This document shows, piece by piece, positions 16,070 through 25,123 of a stretch of 64,000 bases of DNA (positions are counted from its first letter, which is position 1; each line of letters opens with the position of its first letter). The notes beneath the pieces are model-generated. The model saw only the letters and a program-made list of their open reading frames with translations. It did no database searches and was not told where the DNA came from. The translations under genes were made by a program, and so were the position numbers. Source of the stretch: WARW01 sp964582365 (GTDB taxonomy: Bacteria; Patescibacteriota; Microgenomatia; UBA12405); contig CAZOQV010000002.1 of NCBI GenBank assembly GCA_964582365.1, forward strand, positions 1 through 64,000. Reading direction: 5' to 3'.

Positions 16070-16264
16070 ATGACTAAAATAAATCTCGATCAAAACAAGT
16101 GCATTGGTTGCAACACCTGTCCTTTAATGGATCCAGAACATTTTGAGATGGATACCACCACCTATAAAGCTAAGATTAAAAAACAGACAGAAGAAATTAC
16201 TGATACTATTAAGTCCGCTATCGACGCTTGTCCCGTTGGAGCTATAACTATTGAAGAAAATTAA
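16070..16264 (+). CDS. Single-cluster [4Fe-4S] ferredoxin
   Basis: 64-aa electron carrier. The cluster ligands are the three Cys in CIGCNTC (residues 11-17) and the Cys in DACPVGAI (about 53-60), the pattern of Thermotoga/Bacillus-type 4Fe-4S ferredoxins. There is no second cluster motif. The gene sits 14 bp upstream of the thioredoxin-fold secreted protein and may share its mRNA. Redox partners are not evident in the window. Confidence 0.9.
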   Translation: MTKINLDQNKCIGCNTCPLMDPEHFEMDTTTYKAKIKKQTEEITDTIKSAIDACPVGAITIEEN

Positions 16265-16278
16265 AAATTAAAAAAACC

Positions 16279-17307
16279 ATGAGTAAAAAACAAATCAAAA
16301 AAAATAAAATTTCTACTGTCCTCAAAAAATCGGTAAATTTACCCATATTTTTGGTTATTATCTTTTCATTATTGTTAGCCGGTATTTCTTTTGCTACCGG
16401 AATTATTTTAATAAAAGTTAAATTAAATTTAGATGGGGCTAATACTTCCAAATTAACCTCTAATAATGTTTTTGCCGCCACTAAAACCGACAAACCCCAA
16501 TTAGATTTTTATGTTATGAGTTTTTGTCCTTACGGTAATGATATAGAAGAAGTTATCAGACCTGTTTTTGATCTTCTTGGAGATAAAGTTGAACTCAGAC
16601 CTCGTTATATTTTTGAAAAAGTTGAAGGAAGTTTATCGGATTATTGTATTAAAAATAATCCTAATGTTGCTAATTGTGCCACTTACGTTAAAAACAGCAA
16701 TGGTCAACTCAAAGATATTAACGACTGTAAAAGCCAAATTGCCGCTATGATTAAAGAGTGTAATAATGAAAGTAAATACCTAAAAATAGGTAATAACTTT
16801 TATACTGCTCTTCATGGCCGAATTGAAGCCAATCAAAATGTTCGAGAAATTTGTGCTTATAACTTAAATGAAGATAAAAAAGCTTGGTGGGATTTCATTA
16901 AAAATACTAATGATAATTGTACTTATACTAATGCTGATACTTGCTGGGAAGAACAAGCCAAGAAAGCTGGTTTAGACACCAACAAAATTACTGAATGTTT
17001 TAATAAAGATGCTCTTTCCTTAATTGAAGCTGAAATTGCTGACACCACTAAAAATAAAATCACTGGATCTCCAACTCTAATGATCGATGGAAAAATTTTT
17101 CCACCAGAAATTGCTGCTGATTCCACTGATAAAAACATTAAAATCGGTAAAGAAGTTTTCAGTCTAAGTGATATTAGAACTCCAAATGTTATTAAAGCCG
17201 CACTTTGTTCCGGATTTGATAAAACTCCAAAAGAATGCAAAAACGTTTTGGAAATGCCTAAAACAGAAGATGGACAAGTTCAAGGTGCAGCTGAAGGCGG
17301 TTGTTAA
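16279..17307 (+). CDS. Membrane-anchored thioredoxin-fold (DsbA/GILT-like) protein
   Basis: 342 aa with an N-terminal TM anchor (about 20-45) and an extracellular thioredoxin-fold domain. The active-site region reads FYVMSFCPYGND (about 76-87): only the first Cys of a C-x-x-C remains, the second being Gly. The cis-Pro loop is TGSPTLMIDG. The inserted helical region holds about ten further Cys, so structural disulfides or a relay are likely. A role in extracytoplasmic thiol chemistry for the Cys-rich surface proteins is an inference. A strong terminator follows. Confidence 0.75.
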   Translation: MSKKQIKKNKISTVLKKSVNLPIFLVIIFSLLLAGISFATGIILIKVKLNLDGANTSKLTSNNVFAATKTDKPQLDFYVMSFCPYGNDIEEVIRPVFDLLGDKVELRPRYIFEKVEGSLSDYCIKNNPNVANCATYVKNSNGQLKDINDCKSQIAAMIKECNNESKYLKIGNNFYTALHGRIEANQNVREICAYNLNEDKKAWWDFIKNTNDNCTYTNADTCWEEQAKKAGLDTNKITECFNKDALSLIEAEIADTTKNKITGSPTLMIDGKIFPPEIAADSTDKNIKIGKEVFSLSDIRTPNVIKAALCSGFDKTPKECKNVLEMPKTEDGQVQGAAEGGC

Positions 17308-17326
17308 TAATATTTATTTAAAATTA

Positions 17327-17356
17327 AAAACCTCCCGAATCATCGGGGGGTTTTTT
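17327..17356 (+). terminator. Rho-independent terminator
   Basis: CCTCCCGA (17331-17338) pairs with TCGGGGGG (17343-17350), extended by flanking A/T pairs and followed by six T. It ends the ferredoxin/thioredoxin-fold unit. Confidence 0.92.
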
Positions 17357-17364
17357 GATATGAT
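17356..17364 (+). promoter_or_regulatory. Extended -10 box of the HAM1-like gene
   Basis: TGA-TATGAT (17356-17364), starting in the T-tract of the preceding terminator and ending 11 nt before the ATG at 17376. Confidence 0.45.
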
Positions 17365-17375
17365 TTACTCATCAT

Positions 17376-17981
17376 ATGATAAAAGAAATTACCATTGGCA
17401 CCGGCAATCCAGCTAAAATTAAACAAATAGAAGGAGCTTTGTTGCCATTGGGAATTAAAGTTTTTAATATTCTAAATTTAAAGCTTCCAGAAATAGCAGA
17501 AGATGGTAAAACCGCTCAAGAAAATACTAGAAAAAAAGCCATAGGTTACGCTGAATTTTTAAATAAACCAATATTATCGATGGATAATTCTCTTTATTTT
17601 GATTCACTTCCAGAATCAAGACAACCAGGAATTAATGTTAGACGTATAAACAGTGAAACCATCAGAGCAACAGATGAGGAAATGTTGAATTACTATTCTA
17701 ATTTAGTTTCAGAATTTGGCGAACAAACTAACGGTCGATGGAAATTTGCCATCTGTGTTGCCACTCCTGAAAAACTTTTTGAAACCACTATTACCTCATC
17801 AAGAATATTTACTAGTAAAAAAAGTCCAATAATTATTCCCGGATATCCTTTAGAATCAATTCAAATCGATTCGGAAACTAATAAATATATTTCTGAAATG
17901 AGTCAAGAAGAACAAGATTTATTTTGGCAAAGATCTATTGGTAATAAGCTTCAAGATTTTATAAAATCAATTAATATTTAA
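17376..17981 (+). CDS. HAM1/RdgB-family non-canonical purine NTP pyrophosphatase
   Basis: Predicted to hydrolyse dITP/XTP and keep deaminated purines out of DNA and RNA. Family landmarks: TIGTGNPAKIKQIEGAL (about 6-22), AEDGKTAQENTRKKA (about 45-59), LSMDNSLYFDSL (about 70-81) and QPGINVRRI. The usual D-D-S-G-L metal loop is MDNSLY here, so the first Asp survives and the second is Asn. The C-terminal half is diverged. At 201 aa it has normal length. Substrate range is uncertain. Confidence 0.78.
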   Translation: MIKEITIGTGNPAKIKQIEGALLPLGIKVFNILNLKLPEIAEDGKTAQENTRKKAIGYAEFLNKPILSMDNSLYFDSLPESRQPGINVRRINSETIRATDEEMLNYYSNLVSEFGEQTNGRWKFAICVATPEKLFETTITSSRIFTSKKSPIIIPGYPLESIQIDSETNKYISEMSQEEQDLFWQRSIGNKLQDFIKSINI

Positions 17982-17997
17982 TCTATAAAAAGGGAAG

Positions 17998-18034
17998 TTG
18001 ATTTTTATTTTTTTAACTTATAAATAAAAATCAA
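17998..18034 (+). terminator. Weak AT-only hairpin, possible terminator
   Basis: TTGATTTTTATTT (17998-18010) is complementary to AAATAAAAATCAA (18022-18034). No GC core, so termination is uncertain, but it sits just after the HAM1-like gene. Confidence 0.35.
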
Positions 18035-18070
18035 AAAGAAAAATTATTTTTTACTTTTCTTTTTTAATTT

Positions 18071-18613
18071 ATGAAACTAAACTCACACCAGATTAGGAAA
18101 TCCAAAGTAGGGGAGTCGCAAAAATTACAAAAGGAGATTAAACGTAACCCAATTATTCTAGTTCTCGATAATGTTTTAGACACTTACAATATCGGTTCTT
18201 TTTTTAGACTAGCCGATGCTTTGGCCGTTGAAAAAATATGTCTTTGTGGACCAGTAGTCACTCCTCCAAATATAAAAATCCATCGTGCCTCCATTGGCAC
18301 TTGGAAATGGGTTCCTTGGGAACAATATAAAACCACTAAAGAATGCATTCTTCAACTCAAGAAAGAAGGTTACCAAATCATTGGTTGCGAACAGACAACC
18401 GACAGTGTTAATTATCAAAATGCCAAATATAATTCAAAAATAGCGATTATTGCTGGCAGTGAAAATTTTGGTATTTCTCAAGATGTTTTAAAATTAGTCG
18501 ATAAAGTAGTAGAAATACCTATGTATGGGGTAAATATCTCTTTGAATGTTTTAGTTGCCACCTCTGTCATTAGTTTTGACGCCGTCTCTAAATTAACCAC
18601 TAAAAAAGCCTAA
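18071..18613 (+). CDS. SpoU/TrmH-family RNA 2'-O-methyltransferase
   Basis: SPOUT-fold methyltransferase acting on tRNA or rRNA ribose. The three SpoU motifs are clear: motif 1 LDNVLDTYNIGSFFRLADA (about 36-54), motif 2 IAGSENFGIS (about 128-137) and motif 3 EIPMYGVNISLNVLVA (about 148-163). At 180 aa it is a minimal catalytic domain without the L30e-like substrate domain found in RlmB. The exact RNA target is unknown. The gene stands alone between the HAM1-like gene and gyrB. Confidence 0.88.
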   Translation: MKLNSHQIRKSKVGESQKLQKEIKRNPIILVLDNVLDTYNIGSFFRLADALAVEKICLCGPVVTPPNIKIHRASIGTWKWVPWEQYKTTKECILQLKKEGYQIIGCEQTTDSVNYQNAKYNSKIAIIAGSENFGISQDVLKLVDKVVEIPMYGVNISLNVLVATSVISFDAVSKLTTKKA

Positions 18614-18690
18614 GATAGGGCATTATTTTAGTCAAAAAATAGATTATTTATATCAAAAATTTTAGCCTAAAGATACGAATAATTTGCTTA

Positions 18691-18719
18691 TTGTAAAGCT
18701 AATTTTGCTTTGTTAGAAT
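18691..18719 (+). promoter_or_regulatory. Promoter of gyrB
   Basis: TTGTAA (18691-18696), 17-nt spacer, TAGAAT (18714-18719) preceded by TG. The -10 ends 6 nt before the ATG at 18726, predicting a leaderless mRNA. Confidence 0.6.
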
Positions 18720-18725
18720 GAATCT

Positions 18726-20669
18726 ATGTCTTCTCCAAAACAAGAATATAATGCTGATCAAATAGTCGTTTTAGAAGGGTTAGAGCCGGTCAGAAAAAGA
18801 CCAGCCATGTACATCGGATCCACTGATACTAGGGGATTACATCATTGTTTAACCGAAATTATTGATAATTCTATTGATGAAGCCTTAGCTGGTTGGGCTA
18901 AAAACATTTGGGTAGTTATTCATCCAGATAATTCTGTTACTGTTGCTGATGATGGTCGAGGTATTCCTATCGACATCATGCCTAAATATAAAAAACCAGC
19001 CGTCGAAGTTATTATGACCACTCTCCATTCCGGTGGAAAATTTGAAGGTTCAGCCTACAAAGTTTCTGGTGGTCTTCATGGAGTTGGTGCCGCTTGTGTC
19101 AATGCTCTTTCTAGTCTTTATCAAATTGAAATTAGACGAGACAATAAAATTAATTTTATTGAATTTTCTAGAGGCGCTGTTAAAACTAAACTTACCGAAA
19201 TACCTGAAACTAAAATTGAAAAATTAAAAAAAATAATTCCCAAAAAAATCAGTGGTACCACTGTTACTTTCTATCCAGACCCAGAAATTTTTAAAGAAAC
19301 AGTCGAGTTTGATGATAAAGTAATTATTAAATCAATCAAAGATCGCGCCTATCTTACCTCAAAAATCTTCTTCCATTTTTATGACGAAAGAAGCAAAACT
19401 CAGCACCATTATTATTTTGAGGGTGGAATTATTTCTTTAATCCGTGAATTAAATAAAAATAAAGTTGTTAATCATGAGCCAATTTATATTCATCGTGAAG
19501 ACGAAGGCATTGACGTTGAAGTCGCCATTCAGTACAACGACTCTTTTCAAGAAAATACTCCCTCTTTTGTCAATATTATTAACACCCATGAAGGCGGTAC
19601 TCATTTAACTGGTTTCAAAATTGCCTTAACTAAAGTAGTTAGAGACTATGCCACTAAAAAAGAATTATTAAAATCCAAAGACGACAATATTACTGGTGAT
19701 GATGTCAAAGAGGGTTTAACTGCAGTTGTTTCAGTTAAAATGGGCTCCAAAGATCTTCAGTTTGAAGGTCAAACTAAAGGCAAATTAGGTAACAGCGAAG
19801 TTCAACCAATTGTTTCCAAAATTGTCAAAGAAGAACTAGAAATTTATTTTGAAGAACACCCTGATATTGCCAAAATTATTGTCGGCAAAGCTCTCTTAAC
19901 TATCCAAATTAGAAAAGCCGCCAAAGCTGCTCGTGACGTCATTATGCGTAAAGGCGCTTTCGAATCTCAAGGTCTGCCTGGAAAATTAGCCGATTGTCAA
20001 TCTCGTGATCCGGCTGAAAGTGAAATTTATATCGTTGAGGGAGATTCAGCAGGTGGTTCCGCCAAACAAGGTCGAGATCGAAAATATCAAGCCATTCTTC
20101 CTCTTTGGGGAAAAGCTCTTAACACCGAAGGTATGCGACTCGATAAAGTTGTTAGTTCTGACAAATTAAAAGATCTAATTGTTGCCTTAGGTATGGGTAT
20201 TGGTGATACTATGAATTTCGAAAAACTTCGTTATCATCGAATTATTTTAATGTCTGATGCTGACGTCGATGGTTCTCACATCGCTACTCTTTTATTAACT
20301 TTTATGTATCGACACATGCCAAATCTTATTGAAAATGGTTATGTTTACATTGCCATGCCACCACTTTTTAAAGTTAAACAAGGCAAAACAATTCAATATA
20401 CTTATACCGAAGATGAACAAGAAAGATATCTCAAAACTATCGACACTTCCAAAGCTTATGATGTTCAACGTTACAAAGGTTTAGGTGAAATGAACCCACA
20501 ACAACTTTGGGAAACAACCATGAATCCTGAAACCAGAATGCTTAAAAGAGTTAATGTCTCTGATGCTGTTAAAGCTGATGAAATTTTTCGAATTCTTATG
20601 AGTGAAGATGTTCCTCCTCGTAAAAAATTCATTCAAACTCATGCTCATTTAGCCAAATTAGATATTTAA
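18726..20669 (+). CDS. gyrB: DNA gyrase subunit B
   Basis: ATPase subunit of gyrase. The GHKL ATPase domain shows EIIDNSIDEA, DDGRGIPID and GGLHGVGAACVNAL. The transducer follows, then the TOPRIM region with EGDSAGGSAKQGRDR and the metal-binding DADVDGSHIATL, and the C-terminal tail GYVYIAMPPLFKV to HLAKLDI. At 647 aa it is a typical short form. The PLRGK motif of most GyrB reads PLWGK here. gyrA follows after 7 bp in the same operon, which supports GyrB over ParE. Confidence 0.96.
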   Translation: MSSPKQEYNADQIVVLEGLEPVRKRPAMYIGSTDTRGLHHCLTEIIDNSIDEALAGWAKNIWVVIHPDNSVTVADDGRGIPIDIMPKYKKPAVEVIMTTLHSGGKFEGSAYKVSGGLHGVGAACVNALSSLYQIEIRRDNKINFIEFSRGAVKTKLTEIPETKIEKLKKIIPKKISGTTVTFYPDPEIFKETVEFDDKVIIKSIKDRAYLTSKIFFHFYDERSKTQHHYYFEGGIISLIRELNKNKVVNHEPIYIHREDEGIDVEVAIQYNDSFQENTPSFVNIINTHEGGTHLTGFKIALTKVVRDYATKKELLKSKDDNITGDDVKEGLTAVVSVKMGSKDLQFEGQTKGKLGNSEVQPIVSKIVKEELEIYFEEHPDIAKIIVGKALLTIQIRKAAKAARDVIMRKGAFESQGLPGKLADCQSRDPAESEIYIVEGDSAGGSAKQGRDRKYQAILPLWGKALNTEGMRLDKVVSSDKLKDLIVALGMGIGDTMNFEKLRYHRIILMSDADVDGSHIATLLLTFMYRHMPNLIENGYVYIAMPPLFKVKQGKTIQYTYTEDEQERYLKTIDTSKAYDVQRYKGLGEMNPQQLWETTMNPETRMLKRVNVSDAVKADEIFRILMSEDVPPRKKFIQTHAHLAKLDI

Positions 20670-20676
20670 TCGAAAT

Positions 20677-23331
20677 ATGACCGAAGAAAAAAATACTATT
20701 GTTACAGATATATTAAGAAATAACGCTAATATAGGACAAATTATGGATGTCGATATTGTTCCAGAAATGGAAACCTCTTATCTTGACTATGCCATGTCAG
20801 TTATCGTTTCTCGAGCCTTACCTGATGTTAGAGACGGTCTTAAACCAGTTCATCGTCGTATTATTTACGACATGGATAAAATGGGTCTCGGCAGTGGTGG
20901 TAAAACTTGTAAGTCTGCTAAAGTTGTCGGTGATGTTTTAGGTAAATATCATCCTCATGGCGACATGTCTGTTTATGGTGCTCTCGTCCGTTTGGCTCAA
21001 GACTTTTCCATGCGTTACACTCTCGTTAAAGGTCAAGGAAATTTCGGTTCAATTGATGGTGATCCTCCGGCTGCCATGCGTTACACCGAAGTTAAATTAG
21101 ATAAAATCACTACTGAAATCGTGGCCGACATGAACAAAGAAACTGTCGATATGGTCGACAATTTTGATGCCACTGAAAAAGAACCTTCAGTTCTCCCAAC
21201 CAGAATTCCAACTTTACTTTTAAATGGTGCTGACGGTATCGCCGTTGGTATGGCCACTCGTATTCCTCCTCATAATTTAAAAGAATTATGTCAAGCCATC
21301 GATTTTGTTTTAGATAACAGCCGATTAGAAAGAATTGAAAATAAAAACGAGCTAAACAATCTTCTAGCTCCACCTAAAAACACTCAAGAAATGGTTTTAA
21401 GACCAGCGATAGAATTACAAAAAGAGTGTTTTAATTTTGAAACCAGTGCCACTGTTGAAGATCTTGTTAAAATTGTTCAAGGACCAGATTTCCCAACTGC
21501 TGCTGAAATTTATGGTAAAACCGGAATTATTGAAATGTACACCACTGGCCGAGGTAAATTTATTGTCCGTGGTAAAACCAGTATTGAAGAAACCAAATCC
21601 GGAAAAATCAGAATTATCATTACTGAATTACCATATCAAGTCAACAAAGCCGAACTAGTCAAAAAAATTGCTGATTTAGTTCGTGATAAAAAAATTATTG
21701 GTATCTCCGATCTTCGCGATGAATCTGATCGTCATGGCATTCGAGTTGTGGTTGAAATTAAAAAAATCGGCAAACCAAAATCTATTTTAAATAAACTTTT
21801 CAAATATACCGCTCTTCAATCATCATACTCTGCCAATATGTTGGCCTTAGTTGATAATGTTCCTCAAACTTTGAATTTACGTCAGATGCTTCTTCTTTTC
21901 TTGCGCCACCGCGAAAATGTTGTCCGTCGTCGTACCATCTTTGATTTAAAAGGTGATTTAATGCGCGCTCACATTTTAGAAGGTCTTAAAAAAGCTCTTG
22001 ATTTCATCGACGAAGTTATTAAAACTATTCGCAACACTAAACCAGACGAAGATCCAAAAGCTAAATTAATGGAAAAATTCGGATTTACTGATCTTCAAGC
22101 TCAAGCCATTCTTGAAATGCAACTTAAAAAACTTTCTGGACTTGAAAGACAAAAACTTGATGAAGAATATAACGAAATTGAAAAAGCCATTGCCTACTTA
22201 ACCGACATTATTACTAAACCAGAAGTTATGGTTGCTGTTCTTAAACAAGAAAATAGCGAAATTATGGAAAAATATGGCGATACCAGAAGAACTAAAATTT
22301 ATGCTCGCGATTTGGAAGACTTTAGTGAAGAAGATTTAATTCCTAATGAAGCAGTTCTCGTTGCTCTAACTAAAACTGGTTACATTAAACGAGTTGCCAA
22401 AGAAACTTATCACACTCAAAAACGTGGTGGTGTTGGAGTCGTTGGTATGACTACTAAAAATGAGGATGAAATTGAATGTATGCTTTCCGTTGATACTCAC
22501 GATGACCTCTTGTTTTTCACCAACCGTGGTCGAGTTTTCCGAACTAAAGTTTGGGATGTTCAAGAAGGGGCTAGGCAAGGTAAAGGCCAAGCCGTTGTTA
22601 ATTTAATTAATATTGTACAAGGCGAAATCGTTCAAACTATTTTACCTATCGGTAAAGGTACTAAAGCTAAATTTATTTTATTAGCCACCAAAAGTGGAGT
22701 TGTTAAAAAGACTTCTATTGAAAAATTTAAAAATATTCGTCAAAGTGGTTTAGCTGCTATCAAGCTCGATCTTAACGATCAACTTATCTGGGCTAAATTA
22801 ACCGAAGGTGATAATCAAATTTTCTTAGTCACTCAAAATGGAAAATGTATTCGTTTCGATGAAAAAGATTGCCGACCAATGGGTCGCCAAACTCGAGGTG
22901 TTCGAGGTATTCTCCTTAAAGAAGGCGATATTTTAGTTGGTATGGCTGTAGTTCCAAGTGGTCTTGATAAAAAAGATAAAGGCACCTTCAGACATCTCCT
23001 AGTGGTCACAGAAAACGGCGTTGGTAAACGAACCGATGTTTATCTCTATCCATCTCAAAAAAGAGGCGGCATCGGTATCAAAGTAGCCAATCTCAGTGCT
23101 AAAAGTGGCAAGATTGCCGCTGCTCAAGTCGTTTCTGAAATTGATGACTTAGTAGTTCTTGTCTCTAAAAAAGCTATCACCATTAAACTACCTTTAAAAA
23201 ACATTCCTACTCTTAGTCGAAACACTAAAGGTGTCATCTTGATGCGTTTTAAATCTGTCGATGATAAATTGAGTGCTATGACTATTATTAATAAAAGCGA
23301 TACTCTCCAAGAAGAAGAAAAAATAAAATAA
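20677..23331 (+). CDS. gyrA: DNA gyrase subunit A
   Basis: Breakage-reunion subunit. The winged-helix region holds the catalytic Tyr136 in AAMRYTE. The quinolone-resistance region reads HPHGDMSVYG (92-101): positions matching E. coli Ser83 and Asp87 are Met97 and Gly101. The C-terminal beta-pinwheel carries a GyrA-box-like QKRGGVG near residue 580, close to the consensus QRRGGKG needed for DNA wrapping. Full length at 884 aa. It follows gyrB by 7 bp. Confidence 0.96.
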   Translation: MTEEKNTIVTDILRNNANIGQIMDVDIVPEMETSYLDYAMSVIVSRALPDVRDGLKPVHRRIIYDMDKMGLGSGGKTCKSAKVVGDVLGKYHPHGDMSVYGALVRLAQDFSMRYTLVKGQGNFGSIDGDPPAAMRYTEVKLDKITTEIVADMNKETVDMVDNFDATEKEPSVLPTRIPTLLLNGADGIAVGMATRIPPHNLKELCQAIDFVLDNSRLERIENKNELNNLLAPPKNTQEMVLRPAIELQKECFNFETSATVEDLVKIVQGPDFPTAAEIYGKTGIIEMYTTGRGKFIVRGKTSIEETKSGKIRIIITELPYQVNKAELVKKIADLVRDKKIIGISDLRDESDRHGIRVVVEIKKIGKPKSILNKLFKYTALQSSYSANMLALVDNVPQTLNLRQMLLLFLRHRENVVRRRTIFDLKGDLMRAHILEGLKKALDFIDEVIKTIRNTKPDEDPKAKLMEKFGFTDLQAQAILEMQLKKLSGLERQKLDEEYNEIEKAIAYLTDIITKPEVMVAVLKQENSEIMEKYGDTRRTKIYARDLEDFSEEDLIPNEAVLVALTKTGYIKRVAKETYHTQKRGGVGVVGMTTKNEDEIECMLSVDTHDDLLFFTNRGRVFRTKVWDVQEGARQGKGQAVVNLINIVQGEIVQTILPIGKGTKAKFILLATKSGVVKKTSIEKFKNIRQSGLAAIKLDLNDQLIWAKLTEGDNQIFLVTQNGKCIRFDEKDCRPMGRQTRGVRGILLKEGDILVGMAVVPSGLDKKDKGTFRHLLVVTENGVGKRTDVYLYPSQKRGGIGIKVANLSAKSGKIAAAQVVSEIDDLVVLVSKKAITIKLPLKNIPTLSRNTKGVILMRFKSVDDKLSAMTIINKSDTLQEEEKIK

Positions 23332-23383
23332 AGAAGGGGATTAACATCGAAACTATAGGATGTACATATTTAGTAAGTACATA

Positions 23384-23410
23384 TTAGCAGTCATTATAAC
23401 CGACTGCTAA
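23384..23410. other. 9-bp perfect hairpin after gyrA
   Basis: TTAGCAGTC (23384-23392) and GACTGCTAA (23402-23410) with a 9-nt loop. It could end the gyrBA mRNA, but only a weak T-rich stretch follows (CTGTTTTTATTT about 10 nt later). Two TGTACATATT-like repeats lie just upstream (23361-23384). Confidence 0.45.
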
Positions 23411-23533
23411 GAGACTATCTGTTTTTATTTATTCCCTAATTTAGGGATAAATTTACTATCATCTAAATCAAAAAATATCAAAACAGTGCAGGGGAGTGAT
23501 TTCAAATAAAATAGCGTCACTATAGGGTATAAG

Positions 23534-24484
23534 TTAATTTTCCTCTTCTTTTTTATTGCCACTATGAAATTTCTCATGAACTTCTCGCAATCTAGCATCT
23601 GTTACATGGGTATAAATTTGAGTTGTCGCAATATTCTTGTGTCCCAAAATTTCTTGAACTGACCTAAGGTCAGCTCCAGATCTAAGCAAGTCTGTTGCCA
23701 TCGAATGTCTTAAGGTATGAGGTGTAGCCTCCACTGGTAAGTTTGCCGTTTTTACGTAATGTTTAACTAATCTTTCTACTGACCTGGCTGTTAATCTGGT
23801 TTTTTCATCACCAGCCGGAATTTCATTTGGTCTAAGATTTCTTATAAACAGGGGCTTATATTTATCCTCTCGGCTCATCAAATATTTTGCGACATGAGCG
23901 GCAGCTTGTTTGGAAATGAAGACTACCCTGGCTCTTCCTCCTTTTCCGACCACTCCAAACTCTCTCGTTTTTAAATTAACTTGATCTCTATTAAGTCGAA
24001 CCAATTCTGAAACACGTAATCCAGTCGAAAATAAAAGTTCCAAAATTGCTCTGTCTCTAAAACCACTTTTACTAGAGGGGAGTGGTTGAACTAAAAGTCT
24101 CTCCATCTGGGTAGCGTCCAAAAACTTCAAAGAATGATCCTTGGTTTTGGGCACATCTAATTTTTCCGGCTGTAAAACTTTATAATCATTTTTAATTAAC
24201 CATTTTAAAAAGGATCTCAACGCAATCACGTAATATCCCTGTGTTACTAATTTCATTTCACCATGACTTCCCTTCTGTCTAGCTAAATGTAATCTGAACC
24301 TTCTCACCGCATCACTCGTTATATCTTGTACCGTACTCTTTTTTTCTTTATTACCTTCCGATAAAAATTCCACCAGCACTTCTAAATAATGTTGATAATT
24401 TCTAATCGTCAGTCTTGAGCAATTTTTCTCAATTTCCAAATGTTCTAAAAATCTCCTAATTAAAACATTCAAGTCATTTTCCAT
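23534..24484 (-). CDS. XerC/XerD-type tyrosine recombinase
   Basis: Site-specific recombinase, probably for chromosome-dimer resolution. It has an N-terminal SAM-like core-binding domain (about 1-95) and a C-terminal catalytic domain with R in STGLRVSELVRL, K in GKGGRARVV, H-x-x-R in TPHTLRHSMATDLL, His in LGHKNI and the nucleophile Tyr in TTQIYTHV. At 316 aa it fits XerC/D, and only one such gene is seen. Being next to a repeat-rich non-coding kilobase makes a dif-like site nearby worth testing. Xer versus integrase role is inferred. Confidence 0.9.
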   Translation of the reverse strand: MENDLNVLIRRFLEHLEIEKNCSRLTIRNYQHYLEVLVEFLSEGNKEKKSTVQDITSDAVRRFRLHLARQKGSHGEMKLVTQGYYVIALRSFLKWLIKNDYKVLQPEKLDVPKTKDHSLKFLDATQMERLLVQPLPSSKSGFRDRAILELLFSTGLRVSELVRLNRDQVNLKTREFGVVGKGGRARVVFISKQAAAHVAKYLMSREDKYKPLFIRNLRPNEIPAGDEKTRLTARSVERLVKHYVKTANLPVEATPHTLRHSMATDLLRSGADLRSVQEILGHKNIATTQIYTHVTDARLREVHEKFHSGNKKEEEN

Positions 24485-24591
24485 AGACTATCTTACCATT
24501 TTTAGATTCATTTTTTGATTTTCAACGATCTATGATCTATCATCTACGATCTAAACACGTCCTAGGGGCTCTGGTGACGTTTTAGGTTAAA

Positions 24592-24613
24592 TTTACCTAT
24601 CTTTAGGCATAAT
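24592..24613. repeat. TTTACCTATCTTTAGGC motif, second copy
   Basis: Differs at two bases from the copy at 9385-9406. It lies about 110 bp upstream of the recombinase gene start. Confidence 0.5.
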
Positions 24614-24823
24614 AGATCAAGTCTCCTGTCCAAAACCGGCCTAGGGGAGTCAATCACCAAAATTTTAAGCCAGCCAGTCGTTTATAAGGCAGAAGAGTAA
24701 AACAGGGAATTAAGTCAAATTAATTAATAATTAATAAATAGAAATAAATAATAAGAAATAATTGTTAATTATTAATTCTTAATTATTAATTTTAAAGTGG
24801 TACTCCCCCTGCCTAAATCATTA

Positions 24824-24849
24824 CACAATGTCGTAAAAGATACATTGTG
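24824..24849. promoter_or_regulatory. CACAATGT dyad near the recombinase gene
   Basis: CACAATGT (24824-24831) and ACATTGTG (24842-24849) are inverted around 10 nt. This could be an operator or a recombinase site. The arms are 8 bp and do not match the classical dif arms. Confidence 0.3.
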
Positions 24850-25019
24850 CGACATAGCAAATTTAACCACCTTCTGCTAGGAGATAGGAATTAAATCTCT
24901 TCTCTCTCCCTTGGGTTATTTTCATTTAATTATTAATTATCAATTCTTAATTATTTATTAATTGTCTTGTACTCCTCCCTCTTGAAGACTCCACTTTGAT
25001 ACACTCCGCCAAATTCGGG

Positions 25020-25123
25020 TTTTCCACATAGACTATATCACACTATATCACCTGCTCCGTGAAAATTATAGGATATTTCGTGAAAATATTATAGGATATT
25101 ATAGGATGTTGTATATTATAGGA
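25020..25123. repeat. Iteron-like direct repeats with a DnaA-box-like word
   Basis: TTTTCCACA (25020-25028; one mismatch from TTATCCACA) is followed by two tandem ACTATATCAC units (25032-25051) and four ATTATAGGA units (25065-25073, 25088-25096, 25098-25106, 25115-25123). The arrangement resembles an initiator-binding array, but no initiator gene is nearby. Confidence 0.45.
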
